Made by a program: the position numbers and the translations under genes
The notes under the pieces: generated by a model
Told to the model about the DNA's origin: nothing
What the model saw: the letters and a program-made list of their open reading frames with translations, nothing else
The model's database searches: none
In this document: in pieces, positions 1 through 7,634 of the stretch
Layout: each line of letters opens with the position of its first letter
How positions within the stretch are numbered: the first letter of the stretch is position 1
NCBI GenBank assembly: GCA_900548515.1
Contig: URKU01000079.1
Span: 1-8,858 of the forward strand
Reading direction: 5' to 3'
Length of the DNA stretch: 8,858 bases
Source: an uncultured Collinsella sp.
GTDB lineage: Bacteria > Actinomycetota > Coriobacteriia > Coriobacteriales > Coriobacteriaceae

Positions 1-92
1 TCTTCCATCCTCACATGTCCGCCGAGCGCCGTGAGAGCAACCTCGCTGGTTGGCGTGATGCCGTCAAGCGTTCGCTCAACACCGCTCAGTAG
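1..92 (+). CDS. glpK: Glycerol kinase, C-terminal fragment (5' end outside window)
   Basis: Only the last 29 codons and the TAG stop (90-92) are inside the window, read in the frame that starts at base 3. The tail reads FHPHMSAERRESNLAGWRDA and then VKRSLNTAQ. The F-x-P-x-M, R and GW-x-x-AV-x-RS spacing matches my memory of the C-terminal end of glycerol kinases (FGGY family), which phosphorylate glycerol to glycerol 3-phosphate with ATP in the cytoplasm. No catalytic region is visible, so the call rests on about 30 residues; another FGGY-type sugar kinase is possible. I see no convincing intrinsic terminator between this stop and upp, 122 nt downstream. Confidence 0.6.
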   Translation, partial: FHPHMSAERRESNLAGWRDAVKRSLNTAQ

Positions 93-214
93 GGTTGCGA
101 CGAGCTGCTCGATACAACAAACCGTTAAACTTATGCACGGCGCGAGGCAACAACGTCGCCATGCGTCTTGTCAGCAAGGCCATCTTCCGGCCGCAATGAA
201 AGGGGCATCAACCC

Positions 215-862
215 ATGACCGTCACCTACGATGCGTCCCGTGTGACGCTTGTCGATCATCCGCTCGTCCAGCACAAGCTGTCGATTCTGCGCGACAAAAA
301 CACCGGCACCAACCAGTTCCGCCAGCTCGTGCGCGAACTCGCACTTTTTGACGGCTACGAGGCCATGCGCGACCTGCCCATGGAAGACGTCGAAGTCGAG
401 ACCCCCATCACTACTGCCACGTTCAAACAGCTCGCCGGCAAGAAACTCGCCATCGTGCCCATCCTGCGTGCGGGCCTTGGCATGGTCGACGGCATCCTCG
501 ACCTGGTGCCCTCCGCTCGCGTGGGCCACATCGGCATGGAGCGCGACGAGGTCACCCACGAGCCGCACGAGTATTACTGCAAGATGCCCAAGGATATCGA
601 CCAGCGCATCTGCCTGGTCGTCGACCCCATGCTCGCCACGGGCGGTTCGGCCGAGATGGCCATCAGCTACCTGCGCGAGCGCGGTGTCAAGGACATCCGC
701 ATGCTGTGCATCGTCGCCGCGCCTGAGGGCCTCAAGTCACTGACCGAAAAGGACCCCGACGTACATATTTATACGTGCGCCATCGACGACCATCTCAACG
801 AGGCCGCCTACATCGTTCCCGGCCTGGGCGACGCCGGCGACCGCATCTACGGCACGCTGTAA
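215..862 (+). CDS. upp: Uracil phosphoribosyltransferase
   Basis: This cytoplasmic pyrimidine-salvage enzyme converts uracil and PRPP to UMP and pyrophosphate. The 215-residue product is close to the family's usual length of about 209. The PRPP-binding loop reads VVDPMLATGGSA at residues 135-146. The uracil-binding C-terminal motif reads GDAGDRIYGT at 205-214. The HPLVQHKLSILRDKNT stretch near the N-terminus (15-30) is also typical of the family. The ATG at 215 is preceded by GAAAGGGG (198-205) with 9 nt spacing; the nearby ATG at 196 is out of frame. upp directly upstream of the atp operon is a known Gram-positive arrangement (for example Bacillus subtilis). The upstream 122 nt hold no promoter I can defend, so co-transcription with the glycerol kinase gene is possible. 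Confidence 0.97.
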   Translation: MTVTYDASRVTLVDHPLVQHKLSILRDKNTGTNQFRQLVRELALFDGYEAMRDLPMEDVEVETPITTATFKQLAGKKLAIVPILRAGLGMVDGILDLVPSARVGHIGMERDEVTHEPHEYYCKMPKDIDQRICLVVDPMLATGGSAEMAISYLRERGVKDIRMLCIVAAPEGLKSLTEKDPDVHIYTCAIDDHLNEAAYIVPGLGDAGDRIYGTL

Positions 863-906
863 TCTCTGGGCCATACCGGCTAACGTCGAAAATACGAAGA
901 AATGGT

Positions 907-960
907 GCGCGCGGGCGAGCAAAAGACGTCCACGCGCGCTCCTGTTAACGGACGTTTTGC
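907..960. other. Imperfect inverted repeat after upp; possible weak terminator or leader structure
   Basis: GCAAAA-(GA)-CGTCC at 919-931 pairs with GGACG-TTTTGC at 950-960, giving 11 base pairs with a 2-nt bulge and an 18-nt loop. A second stem, GCGCGCG (907-913) with CGCGCGC (933-939), would overlap the first, so the two cannot form together. The A4 and T4 runs lie inside the first stem, and no long T-run follows. It is therefore a poor intrinsic terminator, although its position about 50 nt after the upp stop suggests it could end or slow upp transcription. The function is inferred from position only. Confidence 0.35.
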
Positions 961-1054
961 GCTGAGGGGTTCGAGAAAAACGTATTAGCGTACCTGCGGC
1001 ATAAAGAAGGTCTTAAGAAAACGAACAGGTGCGTATTAACCGATGCTTTTTCGG

Positions 1055-1082
1055 TTGTACTTTAGCGATTGGCTCGTACAAT
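1055..1082 (+). promoter_or_regulatory. Candidate promoter of the atp operon
   Basis: A good -10 hexamer, TACAAT (1077-1082), lies 16 nt after TTGTAC (1055-1060), a half-matched -35. Transcription would start near 1089, leaving a leader of about 55 nt before the GTG at 1144. The -35 and -10 form an inverted repeat (TTGTAC at 1055-1060, GTACAA at 1076-1081). A short AACCGA/TCGGTT hairpin (1038-1043 and 1051-1056) overlaps the upstream edge. This was judged by eye against the housekeeping sigma consensus; no start-site data are available here. Confidence 0.5.
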
Positions 1083-1133
1083 AGTCACCAATGTTTGGCG
1101 GGAACTGTCCTGTGAGGCGTTAAAAAGGAAAGT

Positions 1134-1146
1134 GAGGACGCCAGTG
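1134..1146 (+). promoter_or_regulatory. Ribosome binding site and GTG start that set the N-terminus of the atpI-position gene
   Basis: GAGG at 1134-1137, within AAGGAAAGTGAGG, sits 6 nt before GTG 1144. The reading frame stays open back to a TTG at 1069. That TTG has no Shine-Dalgarno and lies upstream of the candidate -10 at 1077-1082, so it would not be on the transcript. GTG 1132 is also in frame but is only about 2 nt from the AAGGA. GTG 1144 is therefore preferred. Confidence 0.6.
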
Positions 1147-1455
1147 TTTCAGATAGCCGATCTGCTCGCTATCGTTGCAGGCGCCATCGCGGGCGCAATT
1201 GCCTTCCTTCCCTTTGTCTTTACGCTCAAGCCGGTTCTTGACGATAAACAGAATGCGGACATGCTCAAGGGTATGGTGAGTCTCGCGGTCTCGGCAGTCG
1301 CCCTGCTCGTCTTTACCTTGGTTGTGTTTGTGTTGTTCGGAGAGGCATTTCGCATGTTCCTCCTGGGCGAGGCGATCGGCTTCGTGGCCTTTATGGCCGC
1401 CTGCGCGGTTCGCGTCGCCAAGGCGCTGCGAGATCCTCATGAGGTCGAAAGGTAA
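1144..1455 (+). CDS. Small membrane protein in the atpI position of the ATP synthase operon
   Basis: The product has 103 residues from the GTG start and three predicted membrane-spanning stretches, at about 5-27, 44-66 and 71-92. A short charged loop (VLDDKQNADM, 31-40) separates the first two, and the tail after residue 93 is charged (AKALRDPHEVER). It is the first gene of the ATP synthase cluster and ends 3 nt before atpB. That is the place of atpI, whose product is reported to help c-ring assembly and Mg2+ handling in some bacteria. I do not recognise clear AtpI sequence motifs, and AtpI proteins are usually somewhat longer, with four predicted helices. The function is therefore inferred from position and topology. 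A longer reading from TTG 1069 (128 codons) is possible but less likely. Confidence 0.75.
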   Translation: MFQIADLLAIVAGAIAGAIAFLPFVFTLKPVLDDKQNADMLKGMVSLAVSAVALLVFTLVVFVLFGEAFRMFLLGEAIGFVAFMAACAVRVAKALRDPHEVER

Positions 1456-1458
1456 GTC

Positions 1459-2262
1459 GTGGAAATTTTTGAAAAGCTGCCTGATGAGATTAATCATCTG
1501 GTCAGCGAGTTCAGCTCCACCCCTGTCGTGGGCGATCTGAGCTGCGGCATCACGCAGTACTCGTTTTGGCTGATCGTCTCCACGATCGTGCTCCTGATCG
1601 TCCTGGCCGTGTTCAAGAAGAAGCAGACTTTGGTTCCCAAGGGCTTCTTCGTCAACGGTTTCGAGTACATCATCGAGTACGTCGAGAACGACATCGGCAA
1701 GGGCGTCGTGGGTGAGAACTGGAAGAAGCACTTCCCGTTCCTGTGCTCGCTTTTCCTGTTCATCCTGATCAACAACATGATCGGCCTGATCCCGGGAATG
1801 AAGCCCGGCACCGGCGCAATCGGCTCCACTGCCGCGCTCGCCATCTTCGCCTTCGTGTACTTCATCTACTACGGATGCAAGGCTCACGGCGTGATCGGCT
1901 ACATCAAGAGCCTCGCTCCGCAGGGCGTGAGCTTCCCGATGAACGTGCTCGTGTGGGTCGTTGAGCTTTTCTCGACCTTCCTGCGCCTCATCACGCTCGC
2001 CGTCCGTCTGTTCTGCAACATGTTCGCAGGACACGTGGTCATGGGCTCGTTCGCCATCATGGCGAGCATGTTCATGCAGCCGCTGCTTCAGCAAGTTTCC
2101 GCGGCCCACGCCGTCGGCGCCCTGCCTTCGCTGGCCTGGCTTGCCATTCTCATCCTGATCTATGCGATCGAGCTTGTGGTCGGCGCCATCCAGGCTTACG
2201 TCTTCACGGTCCTTACCGCCGTGTATGTCTCCGAGGCAGAGGAGGTCGCGGAGGAGGAGTAG
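1459..2262 (+). CDS. atpB: F1Fo ATP synthase subunit a (Fo stator, proton half-channels)
   Basis: Subunit a is an integral membrane protein that carries the two proton half-channels against the c-ring. The 267-residue product starts at GTG 1459, with AAAGG (1448-1452) 6 nt upstream. Hydrophobic segments are visible at about 33-52, 92-112, 123-141, 157-180, 188-206 and 223-258. The essential arginine is Arg183 in LAVRLFCNMFAGH, matching E. coli aArg210. Gln245 in the last helix (AIQAYVFTVLTAVYV) matches E. coli Gln252. His192 and Glu238 occupy the E. coli Glu219 and His245 positions, an exchange known in many species. Cys186 replaces the Gly or Ala usual in RLF(G/A)N. The very acidic C-terminus (EAEEVAEEE) is also notable. 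The 124-nt gap to atpE is unusual for this tight operon. Confidence 0.97.
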   Translation: MEIFEKLPDEINHLVSEFSSTPVVGDLSCGITQYSFWLIVSTIVLLIVLAVFKKKQTLVPKGFFVNGFEYIIEYVENDIGKGVVGENWKKHFPFLCSLFLFILINNMIGLIPGMKPGTGAIGSTAALAIFAFVYFIYYGCKAHGVIGYIKSLAPQGVSFPMNVLVWVVELFSTFLRLITLAVRLFCNMFAGHVVMGSFAIMASMFMQPLLQQVSAAHAVGALPSLAWLAILILIYAIELVVGAIQAYVFTVLTAVYVSEAEEVAEEE

Positions 2263-2299
2263 TCTTCCGTTCGCGCCTTAAAGGTAAGGCAATTCGTTA

Positions 2300-2335
2300 A
2301 ACCGCCGGTGCCCGTACCCATGGAGCCCGGCAGTT
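2300..2335 (+). other. Hairpin in the atpB-atpE intergenic region
   Basis: AAC-c-GCCGG (2300-2308) pairs with CCGGC-a-GTT (2327-2335), giving 8 base pairs with one C/A mismatch and an 18-nt loop. An A-rich run, not a T-run, follows it, so it does not look like an intrinsic terminator. It may stabilise the atpE message or mark an RNA processing site between atpB and atpE. The role is inferred from position. Confidence 0.4.
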
Positions 2336-2350
2336 ATAAAAAGGTTATCC

Positions 2351-2382
2351 TGCGTGAAATAAGACACGCACGACAAAGGAGG
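2351..2382 (+). promoter_or_regulatory. Stem-loop plus full-length Shine-Dalgarno in front of atpE
   Basis: TGCGTG (2351-2356) and CACGCA (2365-2370) are a perfect 6-bp inverted repeat with an A-rich 8-nt loop. Four nt later comes AAAGGAGG (2375-2382), 4 nt before the GTG start at 2387. This is the fullest Shine-Dalgarno among the atp genes. E. coli atpE is known to have a special translation-enhancing leader because about ten c subunits are needed per enzyme. A similar role here is an inference. Confidence 0.55.
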
Positions 2383-2386
2383 AATC

Positions 2387-2581
2387 GTGGGAGTTATCGG
2401 TTACGGTCTCGGTGTTATCGGCGCTGGTCTTGCTATCGGCCTGTCTGCTCTGGGTGCTACGGGTGCTATGGCCCGTCAGCCTGAGGTCCAGGGCCGCGTG
2501 TTCACCGTCTTCATCATGGGCTCCGCTTTCGGCGAGGCTCTGGCTCTGATCGGCTTCGTTGTCGCGCTGATCGTTAAATAG
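2387..2581 (+). CDS. atpE: F1Fo ATP synthase subunit c (proteolipid rotor ring)
   Basis: Subunit c forms the membrane rotor ring that carries protons. The product is only 64 residues, against about 70-81 in most species. It is two hydrophobic helices (about 3-28 and 36-63) joined by the polar loop ARQPE (29-33). Glu50 in GEALALIG is the proton carrier, 18 residues after the loop proline, as in E. coli (Pro43 to Asp61). The residues after the glutamate are Ala-Leu, not the Ser/Thr of Na+-type rings, so H+ is the likely ion. The shortness is all at the N-terminus. The GTG start is firm: an in-frame TAA at 2360-2362 blocks any longer version, and no other start codon lies between. The GTG follows AAAGGAGG by 4 nt. 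Confidence 0.96.
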   Translation: MGVIGYGLGVIGAGLAIGLSALGATGAMARQPEVQGRVFTVFIMGSAFGEALALIGFVVALIVK

Positions 2582-2596
2582 CACGGAGCGTCAAGT

Positions 2597-3199
2597 ATGA
2601 ATCTTTCATCCCAGAAGAGCGCGATCGCACTCTCCGCGTCCGCGGCCGCGCTGCTCATGCCGGTTTCCGCGTTCGCCGAGGACGGCGCCGCCGGTGCGGA
2701 CATCCTCATCCCTAAGATGGCGGAGTTCATCCCGGCGCTTATCGCCTTCCTGATTATCTGGATCGTGCTGGCCAAGGTCGCCCTGCCGGGCATCATGAAA
2801 ACCATGGAGGAGCGCGGCAAGAAGATCGAGGAGAGCCTCGACGAGGCCGAGAAGACCAAGCAGGAGGCTATCGCCAAGCGCGCTGAGTCCGACTCGATCG
2901 TCACCGACGCCCGTCGTCAGGCTGCCGACATCGTTCTCGAGGCCCGTAAGGACGCCGAGTCCGAGCGTGCCCGTATCATCGAGGCTGCTCACAAGGAGGC
3001 CGAGGAGATCATCGCCAAGGCCCATACGACCGTCGAGGACGAGCGCAAGTCCATCTACGCCGGTGCCGCGAGCTCCATCGCCGACCTGTCCGTTGCCGTC
3101 GCCACCAAGATCGTGGGCGAGGCACTCGAGGACGATGCCGAGCAGAAGAAGCTCATCGAGCGCTACATCCAGGAAGCAGGTAGCCTGAATGCCGACTAG
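2597..3199 (+). CDS. atpF: F1Fo ATP synthase subunit b (peripheral stalk)
   Basis: Subunit b anchors the stator stalk in the membrane and links it to delta and alpha. At 200 residues it is longer than the usual 156-175. Residues 1-27 look like a secretory signal peptide: Lys7, a hydrophobic run at 9-24, and AFA before Glu28. The usual membrane anchor follows at about 43-61 (EFIPALIAFLIIWIVLAKVA). After that comes a long charged coiled coil (about 66-155) with the family-like MEERGKKIEESLDEAEKTKQ pattern. Removing residues 1-27 would leave 173 residues, a normal length. The start ATG has CGGAG (2584-2588) 8 nt upstream and 15 nt separate it from atpE. The last 11 nt overlap atpH. Confidence 0.95.
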   Translation: MNLSSQKSAIALSASAAALLMPVSAFAEDGAAGADILIPKMAEFIPALIAFLIIWIVLAKVALPGIMKTMEERGKKIEESLDEAEKTKQEAIAKRAESDSIVTDARRQAADIVLEARKDAESERARIIEAAHKEAEEIIAKAHTTVEDERKSIYAGAASSIADLSVAVATKIVGEALEDDAEQKKLIERYIQEAGSLNAD

Positions 3200-3665
3200 C
3201 CGCTATCAGGACAAGGTGCTCGAGACCTACGCGCGTTCCCTTTTGGAAGCCGCCAAGGCCGAGAACCATGTGTTCGAGGACCTCGAGATGATCGAGCGCT
3301 TGGCTTCTGCCAGCCCCGAGATCATCGCCGTGCTCGACACCATGTCCAAGCGCGACCAGCTCGACCTTCTTCCCAAGGTGGCAGCTGCCTTTAAGTATGT
3401 TGCCGAGGAAGACGAGGATGTAGTGGGCGTGACCGTCACCACGGCGATCCCGCTCGACGACGAGCTGCGTCAAACCATCACTAAGAAATGCGAGCAGGAC
3501 TTCGGCCGCAAGGTATTCCTTATCGAGCAGGTCGACCCGTCTATCGTGGGCGGCCTGGTGCTCGAGGCCCGCGGCGAGCGTCGTGACATTTCCGTCAAGA
3601 CGCAGCTGCGCATCGCGCAGGAGACCCTCGCAAACTCTGCTAATTCGTACGGAGGTGAAGCCTAA
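3189..3665 (+). CDS. atpH: F1Fo ATP synthase subunit delta (stalk-to-F1 connector)
   Basis: Delta (the OSCP homologue) caps the F1 hexamer and joins it to subunit b. The N-terminal helical domain begins with YARSLLEAAKAE (14-25). The C-terminal part contains VTVTTAIPLDDELRQ (81-95) and the delta signature around VDPSIVGGLVLEARGERRD (115-133), followed by ISVKTQL. At 158 residues it is about 20 shorter than usual. By eye the missing part falls between about residues 50 and 58, in the N-terminal domain; the text then resumes with a normal LDLLPKVAAAF segment. The ATG overlaps the end of atpF by 11 nt, and AGG (3178-3180) is 8 nt upstream, which suggests translational coupling. The stop TAA shares its last A with the atpA start. 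Confidence 0.94.
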   Translation: MPTSRYQDKVLETYARSLLEAAKAENHVFEDLEMIERLASASPEIIAVLDTMSKRDQLDLLPKVAAAFKYVAEEDEDVVGVTVTTAIPLDDELRQTITKKCEQDFGRKVFLIEQVDPSIVGGLVLEARGERRDISVKTQLRIAQETLANSANSYGGEA

Positions 3666-5263
3666 TGTCCGAAACCCTCAATGCCCAGGATATCGCCAAG
3701 AAACTGCAGGAGCAGCTCACGAGCCTCTCCGCGACGGTCGATACGCATGAGGTTTCAACGGTCGACGAGGTAGGCGACGGCATCGCGCGCGTCTCCGGCC
3801 TCAAGAGCGCCATGGCAGGCGAGCTTCTGGAGTTCAAGAGCTCCGATACCGGTGAGACCGTCTTCGGCCTTGCCCAGAACCTTGACCGTGACGAGGTCGG
3901 CGCCGTTCTGTTCGGTGCCGTCGACTCCATCAAGGAAGGCGACGAGTGCCGCACCACTGGCCGCGTTATGGATATCCCCGTGAGCCGTGCCATGCTCGGC
4001 CGCGTCGTCAATCCGCTCGGCCAGCCCATCGACGGCCTGGGCGACATCGTCGCTACGCACCGTCGCCCCATCGAGTTCAAGGCTCCCGGCGTCATCGATC
4101 GTACCCCGGTGTGCGAGCCGGTTCAGACCGGTCTGCTCGCTATCGACTCCATGGTGCCTATTGGCCGCGGTCAGCGTGAGCTCATCATCGGTGACCGTAA
4201 GACCGGTAAGACCGCCATCGCCATCGACGCTATCCTCAACCAGCGCGGCAAGGGCATGGTCTGCATCTATGTCGCCATCGGCCAGAAGGCCTCCACGGTT
4301 GCCAACATCCGCGAGACCCTCGCTCAGCACGGTGCGCTCGACTACACCATCATCGTTTCGGCCACCGCTGCCGATTCCGCCCCTATGCAGTATATCGCGC
4401 CTATGGCCGGTGCCGCTATTGGCGAGTTCTTTATGTACAACGGCGAGGACGGCAAGCCCGCCAGCGAGACCAACCCCGGCGGCCACGTGCTCGTCATCTA
4501 CGATGACCTGTCCAAGCAGGCTGTGGCCTACCGTCAGATGTCGCTGACGCTGCATCGTCCTCCCGGACGCGAGGCCTATCCTGGCGACATCTTCTACCTG
4601 CACTCTCGTCTGCTCGAGCGTGCCGTCAAGATGTCCAAGAAGAACGGTTACGGCTCCATGACGGCACTGCCGATCATCGAGACCCAGGACGGCGACGTCT
4701 CGGCCTACATTCCGACCAACGTCATTTCCATTACCGATGGTCAGATCTACCTGCAGTCCGAGCTCTTCTTCCAGGGTCAGCGCCCGGCAGTCGACGTGGG
4801 TATCTCCGTGTCCCGCGTCGGTGGCGATGCGCAGACCAAGGCCATGAAGCAGGTCGCCGGCAACCTCCGTCTGGACCTCGCTTCGTACCAGGAGCTCGCT
4901 GGCTTTACGCAGTTCGGCTCCGACCTCGACGAGGCTACTCAGAAGCAGCTGACCCACGGTGCTCGCATGACCGAGCTCCTGAAGCAGCCGCGTTACAAGC
5001 CGTTTGAGGTTGGCGAGCAGATCGTTACGCTGTTCGCTGGCAACGAGGGCTTCCTGGATGACCTGGAGATCGCCGACGTGCTGCCTTTCCGTGCCGAGCT
5101 CATCGAGTACATGGACAATGGCTTTGGTTCGCTGCTCGACAAGGTTCGCGCCAAGAAGATCGATGATGACACCAAGGCTGAGCTCTTGCGCGTTATCGGC
5201 GACTTCAAGCAGCAGTTCATGGCCAAGCACCATTCGGATGTTTCTGGATCAGAGGAGAACTAA
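3665..5263 (+). CDS. atpA: F1Fo ATP synthase subunit alpha
   Basis: Alpha forms the F1 hexamer with beta and carries non-catalytic nucleotide sites. The product has 532 residues. The Walker A motif is GDRKTGKT (176-183) and the Walker B region is HVLVIYDD (274-281). Arg384 in SVSRVGG matches the arginine that reaches the beta catalytic site. The family stretch PGREAYPGDIFYLHSRLLER (300-319) is intact. Compared with remembered E. coli and mycobacterial sequences, about 12 extra residues (EDGKPASETNPG, 261-272) lie just before Walker B. The ATG sits in TAATG, overlapping the atpH stop by one base, with GGAGGTGA (3651-3658) 6 nt upstream. This implies strong, coupled translation. Confidence 0.98.
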   Translation: MSETLNAQDIAKKLQEQLTSLSATVDTHEVSTVDEVGDGIARVSGLKSAMAGELLEFKSSDTGETVFGLAQNLDRDEVGAVLFGAVDSIKEGDECRTTGRVMDIPVSRAMLGRVVNPLGQPIDGLGDIVATHRRPIEFKAPGVIDRTPVCEPVQTGLLAIDSMVPIGRGQRELIIGDRKTGKTAIAIDAILNQRGKGMVCIYVAIGQKASTVANIRETLAQHGALDYTIIVSATAADSAPMQYIAPMAGAAIGEFFMYNGEDGKPASETNPGGHVLVIYDDLSKQAVAYRQMSLTLHRPPGREAYPGDIFYLHSRLLERAVKMSKKNGYGSMTALPIIETQDGDVSAYIPTNVISITDGQIYLQSELFFQGQRPAVDVGISVSRVGGDAQTKAMKQVAGNLRLDLASYQELAGFTQFGSDLDEATQKQLTHGARMTELLKQPRYKPFEVGEQIVTLFAGNEGFLDDLEIADVLPFRAELIEYMDNGFGSLLDKVRAKKIDDDTKAELLRVIGDFKQQFMAKHHSDVSGSEEN

Positions 5264-5268
5264 GCCCC

Positions 5269-6176
5269 ATGGCCAACCTTCGCGACATTAAGAAGCGAAT
5301 CTCCTCGGTTACCACGACCAAGCAGATCACGCGCACGATGGAGATGGTCTCTACGGCCAAGATTCGTCGTGCCCTCGATCGCTCCAAGCAGGCCGAGCCC
5401 TATAAGGAGGCGCTGACCGACGTCATGTTGACGGTCGCCGGCGACGCCTCCTGTTCGGGCACCGATCCCATGCTGCAGAAGCATGAGAGCGTCAAGCATG
5501 GCCTGATTGTCGTTATTGCCTCGGACCGCGGCCTTGCCGGCGGTTTCAATACGACGGTGGAGCGCACGGCCGAAAAGCTCGCCGCTTCTTGGGCGAACGA
5601 CGGCATCGAATGCGAGATCATCGCGTGCGGGCGTAAGCCGGCCACGTATTTCCGTGACCGCGCAAACGTTGTCATGCACTTTGAGGGCAACTCCTCTGAG
5701 CCCGATTTCAATCAGGCCCGCATGATCTCCTCTCATATCTGCGATGCGTATCGTGCCGGTGAGCTTGACCGTGTCGAGCTTGTCTACCACCACGCCAAGA
5801 ACCGCGTGGATCAGGAGCTTCGCGTCGAGCATCTGTTGCCGCTCGACCCCGAGATGATCGCTATGGCCCACGGTCCGCGTAAGAACGAGACCGACGCCCC
5901 TAAGCGCATCTCGTCCACGTTCGAGTTCGTGCCCTCTCCCGAGCATGTTCTCGGCAAGCTTGTGCCGTCTTATATCCTGACGGTCATCTACCAGGCCCTG
6001 ATCGATTCGGCGGCTGCCGAGCAGGGTGCACGCCGCAAGGCCATGCACTCCGCGACGGAAAACGCCACCGCGATCATCTCGACCCTTACCCGCACGTATA
6101 GTCGCGTGCGCCAGGCTTCGATCACGACCGAGATTAACGAGATCGTCGGCGGAGCCTCAGCATTGGAGGAACAGTA

Positions 6177-6177
<1 letters not shown>
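5269..6177 (+). CDS. atpG: F1Fo ATP synthase subunit gamma (central rotor shaft)
   Basis: Gamma is the rotating shaft inside the alpha-beta hexamer and couples the c-ring to catalysis. The 302-residue product has the N-terminal helix signature IKKRISSVTTTKQITRTMEM (7-26). The central Rossmann-like part has SDRGLAGGFN (85-94). The long C-terminal helix contains MHSATENATAIISTLTRTY (259-277) followed by SRVRQASITTEINEIVGGA (278-296). The widely conserved Asn of YN-x-x-RQA is Ser278 here. Length is near normal (E. coli 287). The ATG is 5 nt after the atpA stop, and GAGGAG (5252-5257) lies inside the end of atpA, 11 nt upstream. The stop overlaps the atpD start by one base. Confidence 0.97.
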
Positions 6178-7631
<1,454 letters not shown>

Positions 7632-7634
7632 GTT

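Noticed and set aside
178..192. GGCC-N7-GGCC inverted repeat before upp as a terminator
   Set aside because: It has only 4 base pairs and no T-run, and it lies close to the upp ribosome binding site.
31..351. 106-codon plus-strand frame overlapping the glpK end and upp
   Set aside because: It runs out of frame through the start of upp and shows no protein-like pattern.
1069..1143. N-terminal extension of the atpI-position gene from TTG 1069
   Set aside because: There is no Shine-Dalgarno before the TTG, and the candidate -10 at 1077-1082 would lie inside the coding sequence. GTG 1144 has GAGG at good spacing.
1120..2109. 329-codon minus-strand frame opposite atpI and atpB
   Set aside because: Its composition is dominated by His, Glu, Asp, Gln and Arg, the antisense image of membrane-protein codons, and it overlaps two well-supported genes.
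2335..2340. TATAAA before atpE as an internal promoter
   Set aside because: No -35-like hexamer lies 16-18 nt upstream (the bases there are GC-rich), so I do not call a promoter.
3755..5233. 492-codon open frame on the minus strand opposite atpA
   Set aside because: It has the same cause: a shadow of the strongly biased atpA codons, with no recognisable domain.
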